A model generated the notes under the pieces. It had not been told where the DNA came from. It ran no database searches and saw only the letters and a program-made list of their open reading frames with translations. 64,000 nt of DNA, taken from JACRIM01 sp038042195 (lineage in GTDB: Bacteria > Planctomycetota > Phycisphaerae > UBA1845 > UTPLA1). The translations under genes and the position numbers were made by a program. Where the stretch lies: the NCBI GenBank assembly GCA_038042195.1, contig JBBTET010000007.1, forward strand, positions 50,462 to 114,461, read 5' to 3'. Shown here in pieces: positions 32,688-42,414 of this stretch (within the stretch, counting starts at the first letter, position 1; each line of letters starts with the position of its first letter).

Positions 32688-35510
32688 CTACGGTTCGGTC
32701 TTGAAATTCCAGACGACGCCGGTGGTGACGCCCGCTGCGTTGCGGGTATCAATCCGCCAGAAATACACCTCACTGTTCAGCAGCGCTCCGGCCGGAAAGG
32801 TGGTGCCGGCCTGATTGGAGCTGACCAGCGTGGTCGGCGGATTATTGGTGTCAAAGTACACGTCGTAGCCGGTGACGTTGGCCACCGCGCCCCACGAAAG
32901 CGTCGGTGATGCGATCGAGATGTTCTGAGCGCTGTCCGCGGGCGTGGGATTCGCGGCCTGGTTTGGCGGTGCAAGGGTCTTGAACTGCCAGACGTCGCCC
33001 TTTTGCTTCGTCAAGTCCGCCGCGACGCCGTCGATTCGCCAGAAGTAGTCTGTGTTGGACAGTAGCAGGCCGGGATCGAAGACGGTGCCGGCCTGATTGA
33101 CCTCGAACTCTGCGCTGGCAGTCGTTGCGTTGTTCACGGCGGCGAGGCTGGTGCCGAAGTACACATCGAAGGTGGCATTGGCGGCACCGGCGGTCCATTG
33201 CAAGTCTACGTTGATGTCCTGACCGGTTGCGTTGTGCGCCGGGTTGGGATTGGTTGGCTTGCCGATGGCGGTCTTGAAGGACCACGTGTCGCCCTTGGTG
33301 ATGACGGTGCCGTTCACCGAGTCGATTCGCCAGAAGTAGTCCGTGTTACCGCTCAGCGCTTCCGGCGGATCAAAGGTCGTGTTGTTTTGACGACCACGAT
33401 AGAGGCCGGGCGTAAGTGTGTTCGCATTGGTCACGTCAATCGCCACGGTACCGAAGTACACATCGTGCTGCGTCGCGCCGCCGCCGGCCGTCCAAGAAAG
33501 GATGACCGTGATGTCCCCACCCGTGGATGCGTTCGGAGGTGCAGGAGCAATGGCCTTGCCGGGGCCGGTGGTGAACTTCCACGTGAGGCCCTTGGTCGTG
33601 CCGCCGGTGCCGACCTCATCGATGCGCCAGAAATAGTCCTTGTTCGCATCAAGGGTGCCGGGGTCGAACATCGTGCCGGCCTGGTTGCCCTTGAATTCGG
33701 CGTCGATGTCGGTGGCGTTGGAGACGGACGATTGGTTCGTACCGAAGTACACGTCGTGTGACACCGCGTCCATGCCGGCAGTCCAGCCGAGCATTGCGGC
33801 TTGTGCCACGCCGACGGCATTATTGGCCGGCGAGGGATTGTCCGCTTGGAGCGGCAGGATTCCGGTACGGAAGGTCAGCACCGGTCCACTGTTCGAGCCA
33901 CCGGGGCCTTTGGATACGATCCGCCAGAAGTGAACCGTGTTTGCGGGCAGGTCGGTCGTCGGGTTGAACAGCGTGACGCCGACGGGCAGGTTGATACGGA
34001 AGGTGGCCGGTGCCAGATTCGTGACGGCGTTTTGGTCAGTGCCGAGGAACACGTCGTAGCTGGCGACGACACCGCCGACGCCAGCCGTCCAACTCAGATT
34101 CGTATCTACCGCAACACCGGTTACTTGATCGGCAGGCACGAATGGAGCGACGACGGCTGCCGGCAGATTCGCCGTGGTAAAGCGGAAGGTCGTGCCCTTC
34201 TTGGTGCCGCCCGGACCGAGCGTGTCGATGCGCCAGAAGTAGTCGAGATTTGTCAGTAGTGTGCCCGGGTTGAAGGTCTTTGTGATCTGGTTGCCCTTGA
34301 ATTCGGGGCTGACGCGCGAGGCCAGCATCACATCGAGTTCATCGGTGCCGAAGTACACGTCGTAGCTCTCGATCGAGGACACGCCATCCCAGGTCAGACC
34401 GACGGTGGTGGTGACATCGGTGGCCAGGTCGGCCGGGAACGAATTGGTGATCATCGCCGGCAATGGCTTCGTGGTGAACATCCAGATGTCACCCTTGATC
34501 GTGCCGCCGGGGCCGACTTCGTCGACTCGCCAGAAGTAGATCGTGGCGGGAAGGAGCTGGCCGGGCAGATCGGCGTCCGCATCTTCAGGGTCTAACGAAA
34601 CGGCCGTCTGATTGCCCTGGAAGATGTCCGCAGTTTCGGTTGTCGCCGCATCCACGTCGGCCATGACCTTGCCGAAATACACGTCATGCGTCGTCGTTCG
34701 GAGGCCTGTCGTCCAGCGGATGATCTGATCGACGCGGCCGCTAATCGAACCGTTGGCCGGGATCGGATCCTTGGCCTTGGTCGGAGCCTTGGCGGTGGTG
34801 AAGCTGAGGATGTCACCCTTGGTCGTGCCGCCGGCATTGACTTCGTCAATGCGCCAGAAGTAGGTGGTATCCGGCAGAAGGTCGGCAGTGGCGGCGGTGT
34901 CGAATGTCGTCGTGGTCTGATTGCCTTTGAAATTGTCGACGTCCGACTTCGTCGCAGCGGTCACCGCTGCTTCGTCGGTACCGAGATAAACGTCGTGGCT
35001 GGTGGCCCGCGTGCCGGCCGTCCAGGAAAGGACGACCTTGACCACCACGTCGACCGCTTCTGTAACGGGTTTCAGATTCGTGGCCTTCGCGGGAACTTCG
35101 CCGGGCAGACCACCGCCGCCGCCGGTGCCGTCGTCAATGACGACGACGGAGCCGTTGATCTGATCGATGAATCCGGTGGGTCCGAAGATAAACGCGGTCA
35201 CTTGATATGTGCCGACCGCAGCATACTGATGCGAAATTGTCGTGCGACCGGGAAGTCCTTCCACGAAGCCACCGCCGTCGCCAAAGACCCAGTTGATCTT
35301 CGAGACGGCCGCGGGGTTGGTCACCGCGCCGGTGACGCTCAGCGCGATCGTGAACGAAGGCTCATCGAAGAGTTGCACGGCCGAGATCTGGCCGAATGGC
35401 ACCAGTCCCAGCAAGCCGCCCGCGTTCGGACAGCCGCCCATCGACGCAGCGCCGATAGCCGTGGTGAAAACGCCCAGAAGAACCTTCTGTGTGAGTCTCA
35501 AACTTCGCAT
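32688..35510 (-). CDS. Large lipoprotein with PKD-like domain and eight FN3-like repeats
   Basis: The ATG at 35510 has GGGGAGAG upstream and gives 940 residues. A signal with MGGC near residue 27 suggests lipid anchoring. A PKD-like domain follows (INWVFGDGGG, then ISHQYAAVGTYQVTAFIFG). Eight repeats of about 90 residues come next, each with DVYFGT-type and YFWRID-type strands and an end like GGTTKGDTWSFTT. The repeats have diverged: the fourth reads HFWRIV, the eighth YFWRIDTRNAAG. Such tandem beta-sandwich proteins are usually extended surface adhesins or matrix proteins. An in-frame ATG-like start at 35609 would add 33 residues without signal character. A clear terminator follows. Confidence 0.85.
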   Translation of the reverse strand: MRSLRLTQKVLLGVFTTAIGAASMGGCPNAGGLLGLVPFGQISAVQLFDEPSFTIALSVTGAVTNPAAVSKINWVFGDGGGFVEGLPGRTTISHQYAAVGTYQVTAFIFGPTGFIDQINGSVVVIDDGTGGGGGLPGEVPAKATNLKPVTEAVDVVVKVVLSWTAGTRATSHDVYLGTDEAAVTAATKSDVDNFKGNQTTTTFDTAATADLLPDTTYFWRIDEVNAGGTTKGDILSFTTAKAPTKAKDPIPANGSISGRVDQIIRWTTGLRTTTHDVYFGKVMADVDAATTETADIFQGNQTAVSLDPEDADADLPGQLLPATIYFWRVDEVGPGGTIKGDIWMFTTKPLPAMITNSFPADLATDVTTTVGLTWDGVSSIESYDVYFGTDELDVMLASRVSPEFKGNQITKTFNPGTLLTNLDYFWRIDTLGPGGTKKGTTFRFTTANLPAAVVAPFVPADQVTGVAVDTNLSWTAGVGGVVASYDVFLGTDQNAVTNLAPATFRINLPVGVTLFNPTTDLPANTVHFWRIVSKGPGGSNSGPVLTFRTGILPLQADNPSPANNAVGVAQAAMLGWTAGMDAVSHDVYFGTNQSSVSNATDIDAEFKGNQAGTMFDPGTLDANKDYFWRIDEVGTGGTTKGLTWKFTTGPGKAIAPAPPNASTGGDITVILSWTAGGGATQHDVYFGTVAIDVTNANTLTPGLYRGRQNNTTFDPPEALSGNTDYFWRIDSVNGTVITKGDTWSFKTAIGKPTNPNPAHNATGQDINVDLQWTAGAANATFDVYFGTSLAAVNNATTASAEFEVNQAGTVFDPGLLLSNTDYFWRIDGVAADLTKQKGDVWQFKTLAPPNQAANPTPADSAQNISIASPTLSWGAVANVTGYDVYFDTNNPPTTLVSSNQAGTTFPAGALLNSEVYFWRIDTRNAAGVTTGVVWNFKTEP

Positions 35511-35918
35511 GACTCTCCCCTTCAAAAAAGCAATCAGCCGACCGTCTCGACCCGTTCGCCGATGATCCGTCGGCCCCTCGCGTGCAACGATCAACCCCAA
35601 GACGGCCATTCACTGGTCTGTCCACACGGCCCGATCCCGACAAATCGAAAACGCTCCGTGATGATTGATACGTCAGTCCCGGTGCGACGGGACCATTGGC
35701 TTGCGAGGCGGCTTCCCCCCAAACTGAAACCGTCGCATGAGGCCGACGATTCCGCCAGTCACCGATTTCGCCCGGCAGCCCCCCCAGGCCGCCATGAGAA
35801 TAGACGAAAGCCGATGTAGCATCTGAGTCTATGGCCGATCAGGGTTTGCAATCAAGGCGCGAAGATGGGAAGGATGTGCGGATGGACGTTCCATGTATAC
35901 GGACCGCCGTAAATACGT
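35511..35918. other. Intergenic region between plsY and the repeat lipoprotein
   Basis: No gene is supported. The region holds the end of the envelope operon (plsY stop at 35919) and the upstream region of the repeat lipoprotein. I see no hairpin with a T-run for plsY and no convincing promoter pair. Confidence 0.4.
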
Positions 35919-36581
35919 TCAGACGCGGGGTTGCCCGACTTTGTTCTCGGTACCTGTCAACAAACGTCGGATATTGTCCCGATGTCGTATGAGGACCATC
36001 GCCGCCAGGGTGAGGCACAGACCGAGAAGTGGGACGTGTTCCGAGAGTCCCCATTTCATCACGACAGACAGTGACACGAATACGATCGGCAGGCAGATCG
36101 CCGCGACGATGGAGCCAAGAGAGATGTAGCGCGTCGCCTTGACGACGACGGTCCAAAGCAACAAGTCAATCAGACCGGAATACGTTAGATATGGATAGAT
36201 TCCGAGAACGGCTCCGAGCGACGCCGCCACGCCCTTGCCTCCTTTGAAGCGAAGATAGACCGGGGCAATGCTGCCAATGACGCAGGCCGCCGCAGTGCCG
36301 AGCCAGACATAATCGCGCATCGTCCCTGTCATGGTCGCATCGCGCGAGGTTAGAAATCCGGCCGTGAACGTGCAGGCCGCGCCCTTGCTCGCGTCGAGCA
36401 GCAGCACGAGCACGCCCCACTTGCGCCCCAGCGCGCGGCCGACGTTGGTCGCGCCGACATTTCCGCTGCCCCAGGCGCGGAGGTCCACGCCCTTTACACG
36501 AGCCACGATCAATCCAAAGGGGATACCGCCAATTAGATACGAAGCCGCCATCAGTACGCCGTAGTGCCATGACTGAATCAT
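35919..36581 (-). CDS. plsY: Glycerol-3-phosphate acyltransferase PlsY
   Basis: The 220-residue membrane protein transfers acyl groups from acyl phosphate to glycerol-3-phosphate, the first step of phospholipid synthesis. The family motifs are clear: GSGNVGATNVGRALG (motif 1), RFKGGKGVAASLG (motif 2), and the HRDNIRRLLTGTENKV end (motif 3). About five membrane helices are visible. It is the last gene of a six-gene minus-strand run and overlaps the glycosyltransferase upstream by four bases. Grouping with LPS-type genes suggests coordinated envelope lipid synthesis. Confidence 0.95.
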   Translation of the reverse strand: MIQSWHYGVLMAASYLIGGIPFGLIVARVKGVDLRAWGSGNVGATNVGRALGRKWGVLVLLLDASKGAACTFTAGFLTSRDATMTGTMRDYVWLGTAAACVIGSIAPVYLRFKGGKGVAASLGAVLGIYPYLTYSGLIDLLLWTVVVKATRYISLGSIVAAICLPIVFVSLSVVMKWGLSEHVPLLGLCLTLAAMVLIRHRDNIRRLLTGTENKVGQPRV

Positions 36582-37765
36582 CGCCCTGCTCCGGCGGTCG
36601 GCTGCGACTTCTTGCGATCCGCAATCTCACGGAACACGGTCTCCAACTCATCGACATGCCGTTCCATGCTAAGGCGTCCCCGCAACAGCAACGCCTTCTC
36701 GCGCATCTTGCGCCGCAACTCCGGTGAGCGAAGCTCGTCGATCCGCCGCGCCCACAGGCCCAGATTCTCCGGCGTATCGATGACGAACCCCTCGCATCCG
36801 TCGGTCATCACCTCCGACGCACCGTTGAATGATGTCGTGATCGCGGGCAGCCCGTACGACAGCGCCTCCAGCACCACCCGGCTGCACGGGTCGTAGTAGG
36901 TCGGATGAACACAGGCGTCGGCCCCCTGGAAAAACGTGGCCACGCGCTGCGTCGGCCCGGCAAACGTGAAGAACTCGCCGATGCCGAGGGAGTGAATGCG
37001 CCGCACAAATCGCGTCGGGTTGTCACGCCCCACCACGAGCAGATGCACATCGCGCACGCCGCCGAGGACCAGACGCGACATCGTCCCGATCAGAGAGTCC
37101 AGCCCCTTGAGGCGAAAGTTGTGGGCGATGAACAGGAGCAACAGCGTGTCGTCCTTCAAATGATATTGCTTGCGAACCTCGGCGCGCCATTGGTTTCGCT
37201 CGTCGTTCGTTGGCAGGGTCGTCCGCACGCCGTTGAAGACCACGCGCACGCGCGGCGCTGTTGCCGCGTAAAGCCGTTCGCATTGCCGCGCGACGTACTC
37301 CGACACGGCGAGAATGGTGGGCCCGCCGCGCGCGAAGACCTGCCGCTCCAAATCGAGCATGGCCCGCTGTTTGACGTTCATCGCCATGAGGGCGCGCTTG
37401 AGCAGGCGACGCGAGGCGCTCTGTCGCGTGGCCACGTTGCGCTCCATCGTCTCGCCCAGCAGCCCGCCGCGCGGTTGATAGACGTCCGCCGATGGGACCG
37501 GCGCGATGGAATGCACAAGGTCGAACTTGTGTGTCGCCAGAAAGGCCATTGTATTTCGCACGAAGGCCACCGTGCGAAGCGCCGGTAGAACTGAGATGCC
37601 CGGCACGCGATGAATCGTGAGGTCCGGCGGCGATTGCATGTTCGTCGTCGTGACGATGTGAATCTCATGCCCGCGCGCCGCGAGCAGGCGCGCCAGTTCC
37701 AGCGTGGAGGTTTCCGCGCCGCCGCGCCAGGCCTCGAGTCGTTCGATCACGATGGCGATCTTCAC
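36578..37765 (-). CDS. GT4 family glycosyltransferase (WaaG-like)
   Basis: The 395-residue protein has the GT-B fold layout. The N-terminal acceptor domain starts MKIAIVIERLEAWRGGAE with the glycine-rich loop. The C-terminal donor domain has HPTYYDPCSRVVLEALSYGLP, the E-x7-E nucleotide-sugar motif. The start and the position between LPS kinase-like genes resemble WaaG, the glucosyltransferase of the LPS inner core, but donor and acceptor cannot be read from sequence. It overlaps its upstream and downstream genes by four bases each. Confidence 0.88.
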   Translation of the reverse strand: MKIAIVIERLEAWRGGAETSTLELARLLAARGHEIHIVTTTNMQSPPDLTIHRVPGISVLPALRTVAFVRNTMAFLATHKFDLVHSIAPVPSADVYQPRGGLLGETMERNVATRQSASRRLLKRALMAMNVKQRAMLDLERQVFARGGPTILAVSEYVARQCERLYAATAPRVRVVFNGVRTTLPTNDERNQWRAEVRKQYHLKDDTLLLLFIAHNFRLKGLDSLIGTMSRLVLGGVRDVHLLVVGRDNPTRFVRRIHSLGIGEFFTFAGPTQRVATFFQGADACVHPTYYDPCSRVVLEALSYGLPAITTSFNGASEVMTDGCEGFVIDTPENLGLWARRIDELRSPELRRKMREKALLLRGRLSMERHVDELETVFREIADRKKSQPTAGAGR

Positions 37766-39471
37766 GGGAGGGCCTTTCGATCTAGCCGTGCCCGACGACT
37801 GGCATCGTGCGCAGCGATTCGTGCTACTCTTGCCGCGACGAGTCGTGCGTCGGCGCGCATCTCGTCGTGCGTCGCATCCTCACCGTAGTAGGCACGCATG
37901 AATCGCATCCGATCAGTCCGTGTCACGGGCGGTGCCGTCGCGCTGAAATGCAGGCTCGCCAAATCCTTGATCCGCCATCGCCGTGCCCGCCACGGCTTCT
38001 CTATCATCCTCGCCAGATCAATCACGCGGAGGACGATCCCGCCATTGGCGTTGCGTGTCAAGAAGACATGGCATAGATAAAAGTCACGGTGGTAGAAGTT
38101 GTTGTGGTGCATGAGCCGCGTGAGCAGGCCGAGCTGACGGGCGAGGTCGTGGCGCTCAAGCGAATTGGCAATTGGCAATTGGGAATCGGCAACTCCCAAA
38201 GCGTCGTCGGTGGCACTCCCGATGACTTGCTCCAGTGACAGGCCGGTCAACCCCTCGGAGATTGCGAAGCTGCCCAGTTCCCACGGTCCATTCATCAACT
38301 GTCCATGCGCAATCGTCATAAGCGAAGGCACTCCGATGGCGTTGAGCTTCCTTGCGAATCGCACCTCGTGGTGGGCACTGCCGCGGTCACGGCCGGTGGC
38401 CATCATGCGACGAATCTGTTCGCGCAACGGCGGGTGGCGGTAGCGCTTGAGATACCATGTGCGACATTGCCCATTGCCGTCGGAGAGACTCAAGCGGATT
38501 CGCTCGCGATACGATTGCAGACCCGGTTTGCCCAGCGATTCGCCGATGGTGGTGATGAGTATGTCCTCGATTCGATGAAGCCCGGCCCGACTGAGCCACG
38601 GGACGGCGTCGTCCGCCAACGTCAGGTGATCACGCCTTGAGAGTGAAACCGCGCGCGGGTGCTCGAATATATCCGGCAATCGAGGCTGATGGATTACATG
38701 GGCGGAATCGATCGCACGGGATCGCTCGTTCCCATCAAGACCGTAGCCACCAAGAAGCGACGCGAGCGAGGCGCGCGTCCAATCCAACGGCCGGCAATTG
38801 TGGATGAGGCGGTGGATTGAGATCGGCAAACCGCCCGGTGTCCTTGCCGATGTTGGCATGCACGTCATCCGCTCCACGTCGATGAGACACAATCGCCAGC
38901 CCGTTGATCCGCTCTTATCTTGACCTGCGAAGATGTGTTTCGGATGCAGATCGGGCCATTTCATCCCGGCGTCGTCGAGCTTTCGTGACAATTGCCCTAC
39001 AGCCACGAGCAAGTCGTGCGACTCTTGATGTTGCAGGTCGCGAGGTCTTTCAAATCCGGGCACCAACCAGTGGTCGAGCCTCCATTTCATGGGCACGGCT
39101 TCCACCAGCAAGAAAGCAGACACCGGAATGCCCGCGACGCGCTTCTCGCCTACGGCCACACGGCCCATCGCTGGGATGTTGGCATCGCGCAGTTGGCCGA
39201 GCATTTCCCACTCGTGGCGCGGTTGCGAAAAGGGCGACTGGAATCGCAGGAGTGGCAAGAAAGCGTGCTTCGGCGGTATGCGGAAGTTTCTCTTTAGATA
39301 AAACGTCCGCGGCGCACCATCCACCGCGATCTCAATCGGGGCGGTTGATCGAACATCGTGCTCACTCGTCGGCGCACCCGTCTTCGCGCGCATGAACGCG
39401 TCGAAGTCCGTCAGTCCCGCCGCATGCAGGGCCTCACGAAATGCCGGCTCGATTTCAAGGAACACACTCAT
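37762..39471 (-). CDS. Tandem two-domain LPS kinase-like protein
   Basis: The 569-residue protein is two kinase-like domains in a row, each of the InaA/WaaP (lipopolysaccharide kinase) type. The first has FYLKRNFRI as the ATP-lysine strand and WPDLHPKHIF as its catalytic loop, with LCLIDVERM as the metal-binding loop. The second has WYLKRYRHPP, FYHRDFYLCHVFL and VLRVIDLARM. Both look catalytically competent. An AT-rich repetitive insertion (38162-38197) codes for SQLPIANS in the second domain. Such proteins phosphorylate sugars of the lipid A-core. The fused pair may act on two positions (inference). Confidence 0.8.
   Translation of the reverse strand: MSVFLEIEPAFREALHAAGLTDFDAFMRAKTGAPTSEHDVRSTAPIEIAVDGAPRTFYLKRNFRIPPKHAFLPLLRFQSPFSQPRHEWEMLGQLRDANIPAMGRVAVGEKRVAGIPVSAFLLVEAVPMKWRLDHWLVPGFERPRDLQHQESHDLLVAVGQLSRKLDDAGMKWPDLHPKHIFAGQDKSGSTGWRLCLIDVERMTCMPTSARTPGGLPISIHRLIHNCRPLDWTRASLASLLGGYGLDGNERSRAIDSAHVIHQPRLPDIFEHPRAVSLSRRDHLTLADDAVPWLSRAGLHRIEDILITTIGESLGKPGLQSYRERIRLSLSDGNGQCRTWYLKRYRHPPLREQIRRMMATGRDRGSAHHEVRFARKLNAIGVPSLMTIAHGQLMNGPWELGSFAISEGLTGLSLEQVIGSATDDALGVADSQLPIANSLERHDLARQLGLLTRLMHHNNFYHRDFYLCHVFLTRNANGGIVLRVIDLARMIEKPWRARRWRIKDLASLHFSATAPPVTRTDRMRFMRAYYGEDATHDEMRADARLVAARVARIAAHDASRRARLDRKALP
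38162..38197. repeat. Short AATTGGC-type tandem run inside a coding region
   Basis: GAATTGGCAATTGGCAATTG and the bases after it, up to about 38197, form an imperfect tandem run inside the second kinase domain. On the coding strand it reads as ADSQLPIANSL without breaking the frame. It looks like expansion of a simple repeat within a surface loop. Confidence 0.5.
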
Positions 39472-40268
39472 GATCGACTGCTATTGTCCTTCAAATCCCG
39501 GTCGCGCTCTATGGTCTGGATCATCAAGCGATGCTCCGTGGTCAATCGTCGAACCCCGAGATACGCCCGAAACCATCGCAGCATCTCGCGCCGCTTCATC
39601 CGAGTCCGCGCATCCTTCGCTAAGCTGGCCAGATCGCGCAACCGGCCATGCTGCCGCCGCACGCCCGTCTCGCGCATGCCGCCGCGCGATGAGTCGATGA
39701 CGAGCAAACGGATCGCTCCGTCCGTCGATTGCGAAACCAGCAGGTTCCTCCATTGCAAATCAACGTGAAAGAATTGGCCGTCGTGCATGCGCCGCACCAG
39801 TGCGCAGCTTGCGTCAAGGATCGTACTCCGAACGGAATCAGCGACTCCACATTCAGCACGCGGCCACCGACCATCCACGAATGTATCCAGTGCCACGGCA
39901 TTGGGCACCGCCCGCGTGAGAATGAAGGAATCACGCAACAGAAACAACCCGCCGCGCGAACCGTGACAGATCAGGTCAGGCACGCCCACGCCCAGTTTTT
40001 CCAAGTGTCGATAGTTCGCTGCCTCGGTCGACGCCTTGTCGTCTTGCACAGCCCAGCGTCGCGACCGCGCCGCGAACTTGTATACCTTCAGGAAGCACTC
40101 GCATTCGCTCTGTGCCCCCTTGATCGTTAGTCGTCGAGTCTCACTATCCCCGGATCGCGCGACGACCTCGCCCGTCGTGCAAGTCACGAAGTCCTCGTAT
40201 CGAACCAGACCCGCAGCCGCCAAGTCGCGTCGAGCATCCTCGGACGAAAATGATATTGAAGTCGACAT
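39468..40268 (-). CDS. LPS kinase-like protein (InaA/WaaP family)
   Basis: The 266-residue protein has a single kinase-like domain. CECFLKVYKF provides the nucleotide-binding lysine, FFHVDLQWRNLL the catalytic loop (HVD in place of HRD) with its asparagine, and IRLLVIDSSRG the metal-binding aspartate. It overlaps the two-domain kinase downstream by four bases. Members phosphorylate heptose or Kdo of the LPS core on the cytoplasmic face. The exact substrate is not evident. Confidence 0.8.
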   Translation of the reverse strand: MSTSISFSSEDARRDLAAAGLVRYEDFVTCTTGEVVARSGDSETRRLTIKGAQSECECFLKVYKFAARSRRWAVQDDKASTEAANYRHLEKLGVGVPDLICHGSRGGLFLLRDSFILTRAVPNAVALDTFVDGRWPRAECGVADSVRSTILDASCALVRRMHDGQFFHVDLQWRNLLVSQSTDGAIRLLVIDSSRGGMRETGVRRQHGRLRDLASLAKDARTRMKRREMLRWFRAYLGVRRLTTEHRLMIQTIERDRDLKDNSSRS

Positions 40269-40292
40269 GGACGAGTGCCGCCGGTCTCCGAA

Positions 40293-41165
40293 TTACAACG
40301 CGCCGGCCGGTCGATTCATCGGCGGCTCAAAGACCGAGCCGCGCTCCATGCGCTGCATCTCCGAATCGCGAAACCGATCCGATCGCACCTCCACGCGTCG
40401 AATCCAATCCCGATCCTCCCGCGTCAGCTTGTTGGTGTTCAGATACTCCAGCAGGAATCGAAGCTGATCCGCCTTGGAGCAGAACTCGGGGGCCAACGCG
40501 CTCATCGCCGCGATGTCATGCACGATGCTCTCCTGGCGCGGAGCAAAGCGAATCCGCCTCCCCACGGATGCGTCGAGAAAATAAAACTCAAACCGATTGT
40601 CCGGCAACGGCCTAATCAACACGTTGCGCCAGAACAGATCGCGATGCACGAATCCCGCCTCGTGCATGTGCCGAACCTGCCGGGCCAGCGACGTCAGAAT
40701 CTCAAGACGGGCCTGCCGGGCCAGTGGCGTCCCCCGATGATGGCTGTAATTCCGCATGAACGTCGCCAGCGACATGGCCGCCGGCACCGTCTCGGTAATG
40801 AGAAAACAACTTCGCACGAAGTGGGCCACCCGCCGCTCGCCATAGGCCACGGGCCGCACCGCCTGAATGCCCAGCTTGCGCATCAGCATCAACGTGCGAT
40901 ACTCACTCCGCGCCCGGCTCGCTCGAAAAAAGGTCCCCCGCAACATCGCGCGAAATCGTTGCTGCCATCGCGGGTAATGATAGCGCTTGATGTAAAACGA
41001 ACCGCCGGGGCACTCCACGCGAATCGCGTCCGTCGTGCGGCTCCACGCCGCCAGTGCATCCCCCACGCACGCCAACACCGGCGCGACGCCGTTCAACCCG
41101 GCCGTCGTCAACCGCTCTCGAAATGGTGGGTCGATCACAATTTTTTCAGTCACCAACAGTGACAT
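40293..41165 (-). CDS. LPS kinase-like protein (InaA/WaaP family)
   Basis: The 290-residue protein has FYIKRYHYPRWQ as the ATP-lysine strand, FVHRDLFWRNVL as an intact catalytic loop, and FYFLDASVGRR as the metal loop. It starts three bases after the stop of the heptosyltransferase and ends 24 bases before the next kinase. With its neighbours it gives four kinase domains in one operon, more than a standard LPS core locus has. A role in phosphorylating heptose of the core is the likeliest reading. Confidence 0.85.
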   Translation of the reverse strand: MSLLVTEKIVIDPPFRERLTTAGLNGVAPVLACVGDALAAWSRTTDAIRVECPGGSFYIKRYHYPRWQQRFRAMLRGTFFRASRARSEYRTLMLMRKLGIQAVRPVAYGERRVAHFVRSCFLITETVPAAMSLATFMRNYSHHRGTPLARQARLEILTSLARQVRHMHEAGFVHRDLFWRNVLIRPLPDNRFEFYFLDASVGRRIRFAPRQESIVHDIAAMSALAPEFCSKADQLRFLLEYLNTNKLTREDRDWIRRVEVRSDRFRDSEMQRMERGSVFEPPMNRPAGAL

Positions 41166-41168
41166 CCA

Positions 41169-42251
41169 TCATCCTCGTGCGCTCGCAGGCATCGTTCGAC
41201 CCGCAAGCACCTCCGCCGCTTGCGCGATCACCATCAACGCCGGCAACTCCTTCATGCAGTTGTGGTGCTCCAGCGGGCACTCGCGCTCCATGCACGGCTG
41301 ACATTCCAGATTCAACATCACCGTGCGCTCACGCGCGAAGCGCGTCACGGTCCACGCCGGGTCGCTCGATCCGAATACAGTAATCACCGGCACGTCAAAC
41401 GCCGCCGCAAAATGACGCGGCCCCGTGTCATTGGTAATCAACAACTGACAGCGCCGTACCAGTGCCTTCAGCGGCCCCAACCCCAACGGCGGATCGACGA
41501 AAATCTCCAACGGTTCCTTGGCCGCCGCAGCCAATCGTTCCGCAATGGGCCGTTCGGTTGGCGACAGCGACGCCACAACCCGCGCCCCGTGCCTGCGTAT
41601 CAACGTATCCGCCACTTCCGCATAATACTCCGCCGGCCAACACTTCGCCGACCCATAGTTCGCGCCGGGATTCAACACCACCAGCGGCCGCTCCGAATCC
41701 ATCGCCCCCAACCGCGCATCAATCGCCGTTTCATCTGTCGGTTTCGTCGCTAACTCAAGCCGATCCGAAACATCATCGCAGCCAAGATGCCGCGCGACAT
41801 CGTTGTAATAATCCAATGCAGGCACCGGCGAAAACTTTCCATCGGTACCGACGCGCGGCTTCAACCGATCCGTCAGCAACCAGCCGCGCCCTTCCCGCGC
41901 ATACCCGACGCAGCGATTTGCACCCGCCAGCCGCGCCACCATTGCCGACCGAAACGAATTCGTCAGCAGCACCGCCAGATCAAACCGTTCACGCCGTAAT
42001 CGCCGAATCAACTCAACCGTGCTTCGCGGGGCACTCTTCGCCTTGCGATCCGGCCAATACACGTCGGAATCCGCGAACCCCGTCCCCGCCAACACGTCTC
42101 CCACATACGGGCGCATGAGATGCACAATCCGCGATGATCCAAAACGCTGCCGGATCGACCGTAGCGCAGCTGTCGCCATGACCACGTCGCCGACCCAATT
42201 GGGGACGGATACGAGTATGGACGCTGGCATATCGGTAATGGGCTTGCTCAT
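41169..42251 (-). CDS. waaF: GT9 heptosyltransferase II-like protein
   Basis: From the ATG at 42251 the product is 360 residues; an upstream frame extension to 42320 has no ribosome binding site. It opens with ILVSVPNWVGDVVMATAALR, the WaaF-type acceptor-domain start. The donor region has VVLNPGANYGSAKCWP and LLITNDTGPRHFAAAF, with the ADP-heptose-binding DTGPRH. GSSDPAWT and a cysteine-rich end (CQPCMERECPLEHHNC) are typical of LPS heptosyltransferase II. It heads the six-gene envelope operon, divergent from the aromatic fusion gene. Heptose-containing LPS is thereby suggested. Confidence 0.88.
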   Translation of the reverse strand: MSKPITDMPASILVSVPNWVGDVVMATAALRSIRQRFGSSRIVHLMRPYVGDVLAGTGFADSDVYWPDRKAKSAPRSTVELIRRLRRERFDLAVLLTNSFRSAMVARLAGANRCVGYAREGRGWLLTDRLKPRVGTDGKFSPVPALDYYNDVARHLGCDDVSDRLELATKPTDETAIDARLGAMDSERPLVVLNPGANYGSAKCWPAEYYAEVADTLIRRHGARVVASLSPTERPIAERLAAAAKEPLEIFVDPPLGLGPLKALVRRCQLLITNDTGPRHFAAAFDVPVITVFGSSDPAWTVTRFARERTVMLNLECQPCMERECPLEHHNCMKELPALMVIAQAAEVLAGRTMPASARG

Positions 42252-42414
42252 CGAGTGATTTGATCGCGGTGATTGTAGACCACACGTCGCGCGTTCACAA
42301 TCACCGGCTAAATAGGCCACGCGCGCATCCCGTGCCCGATTCTCGGCCCTTCCGCCTTCGCAATCACCCGCGCCAATTGGACGATAGAATCGCTACTGAT
42401 GGAGCCGCTCTCCC

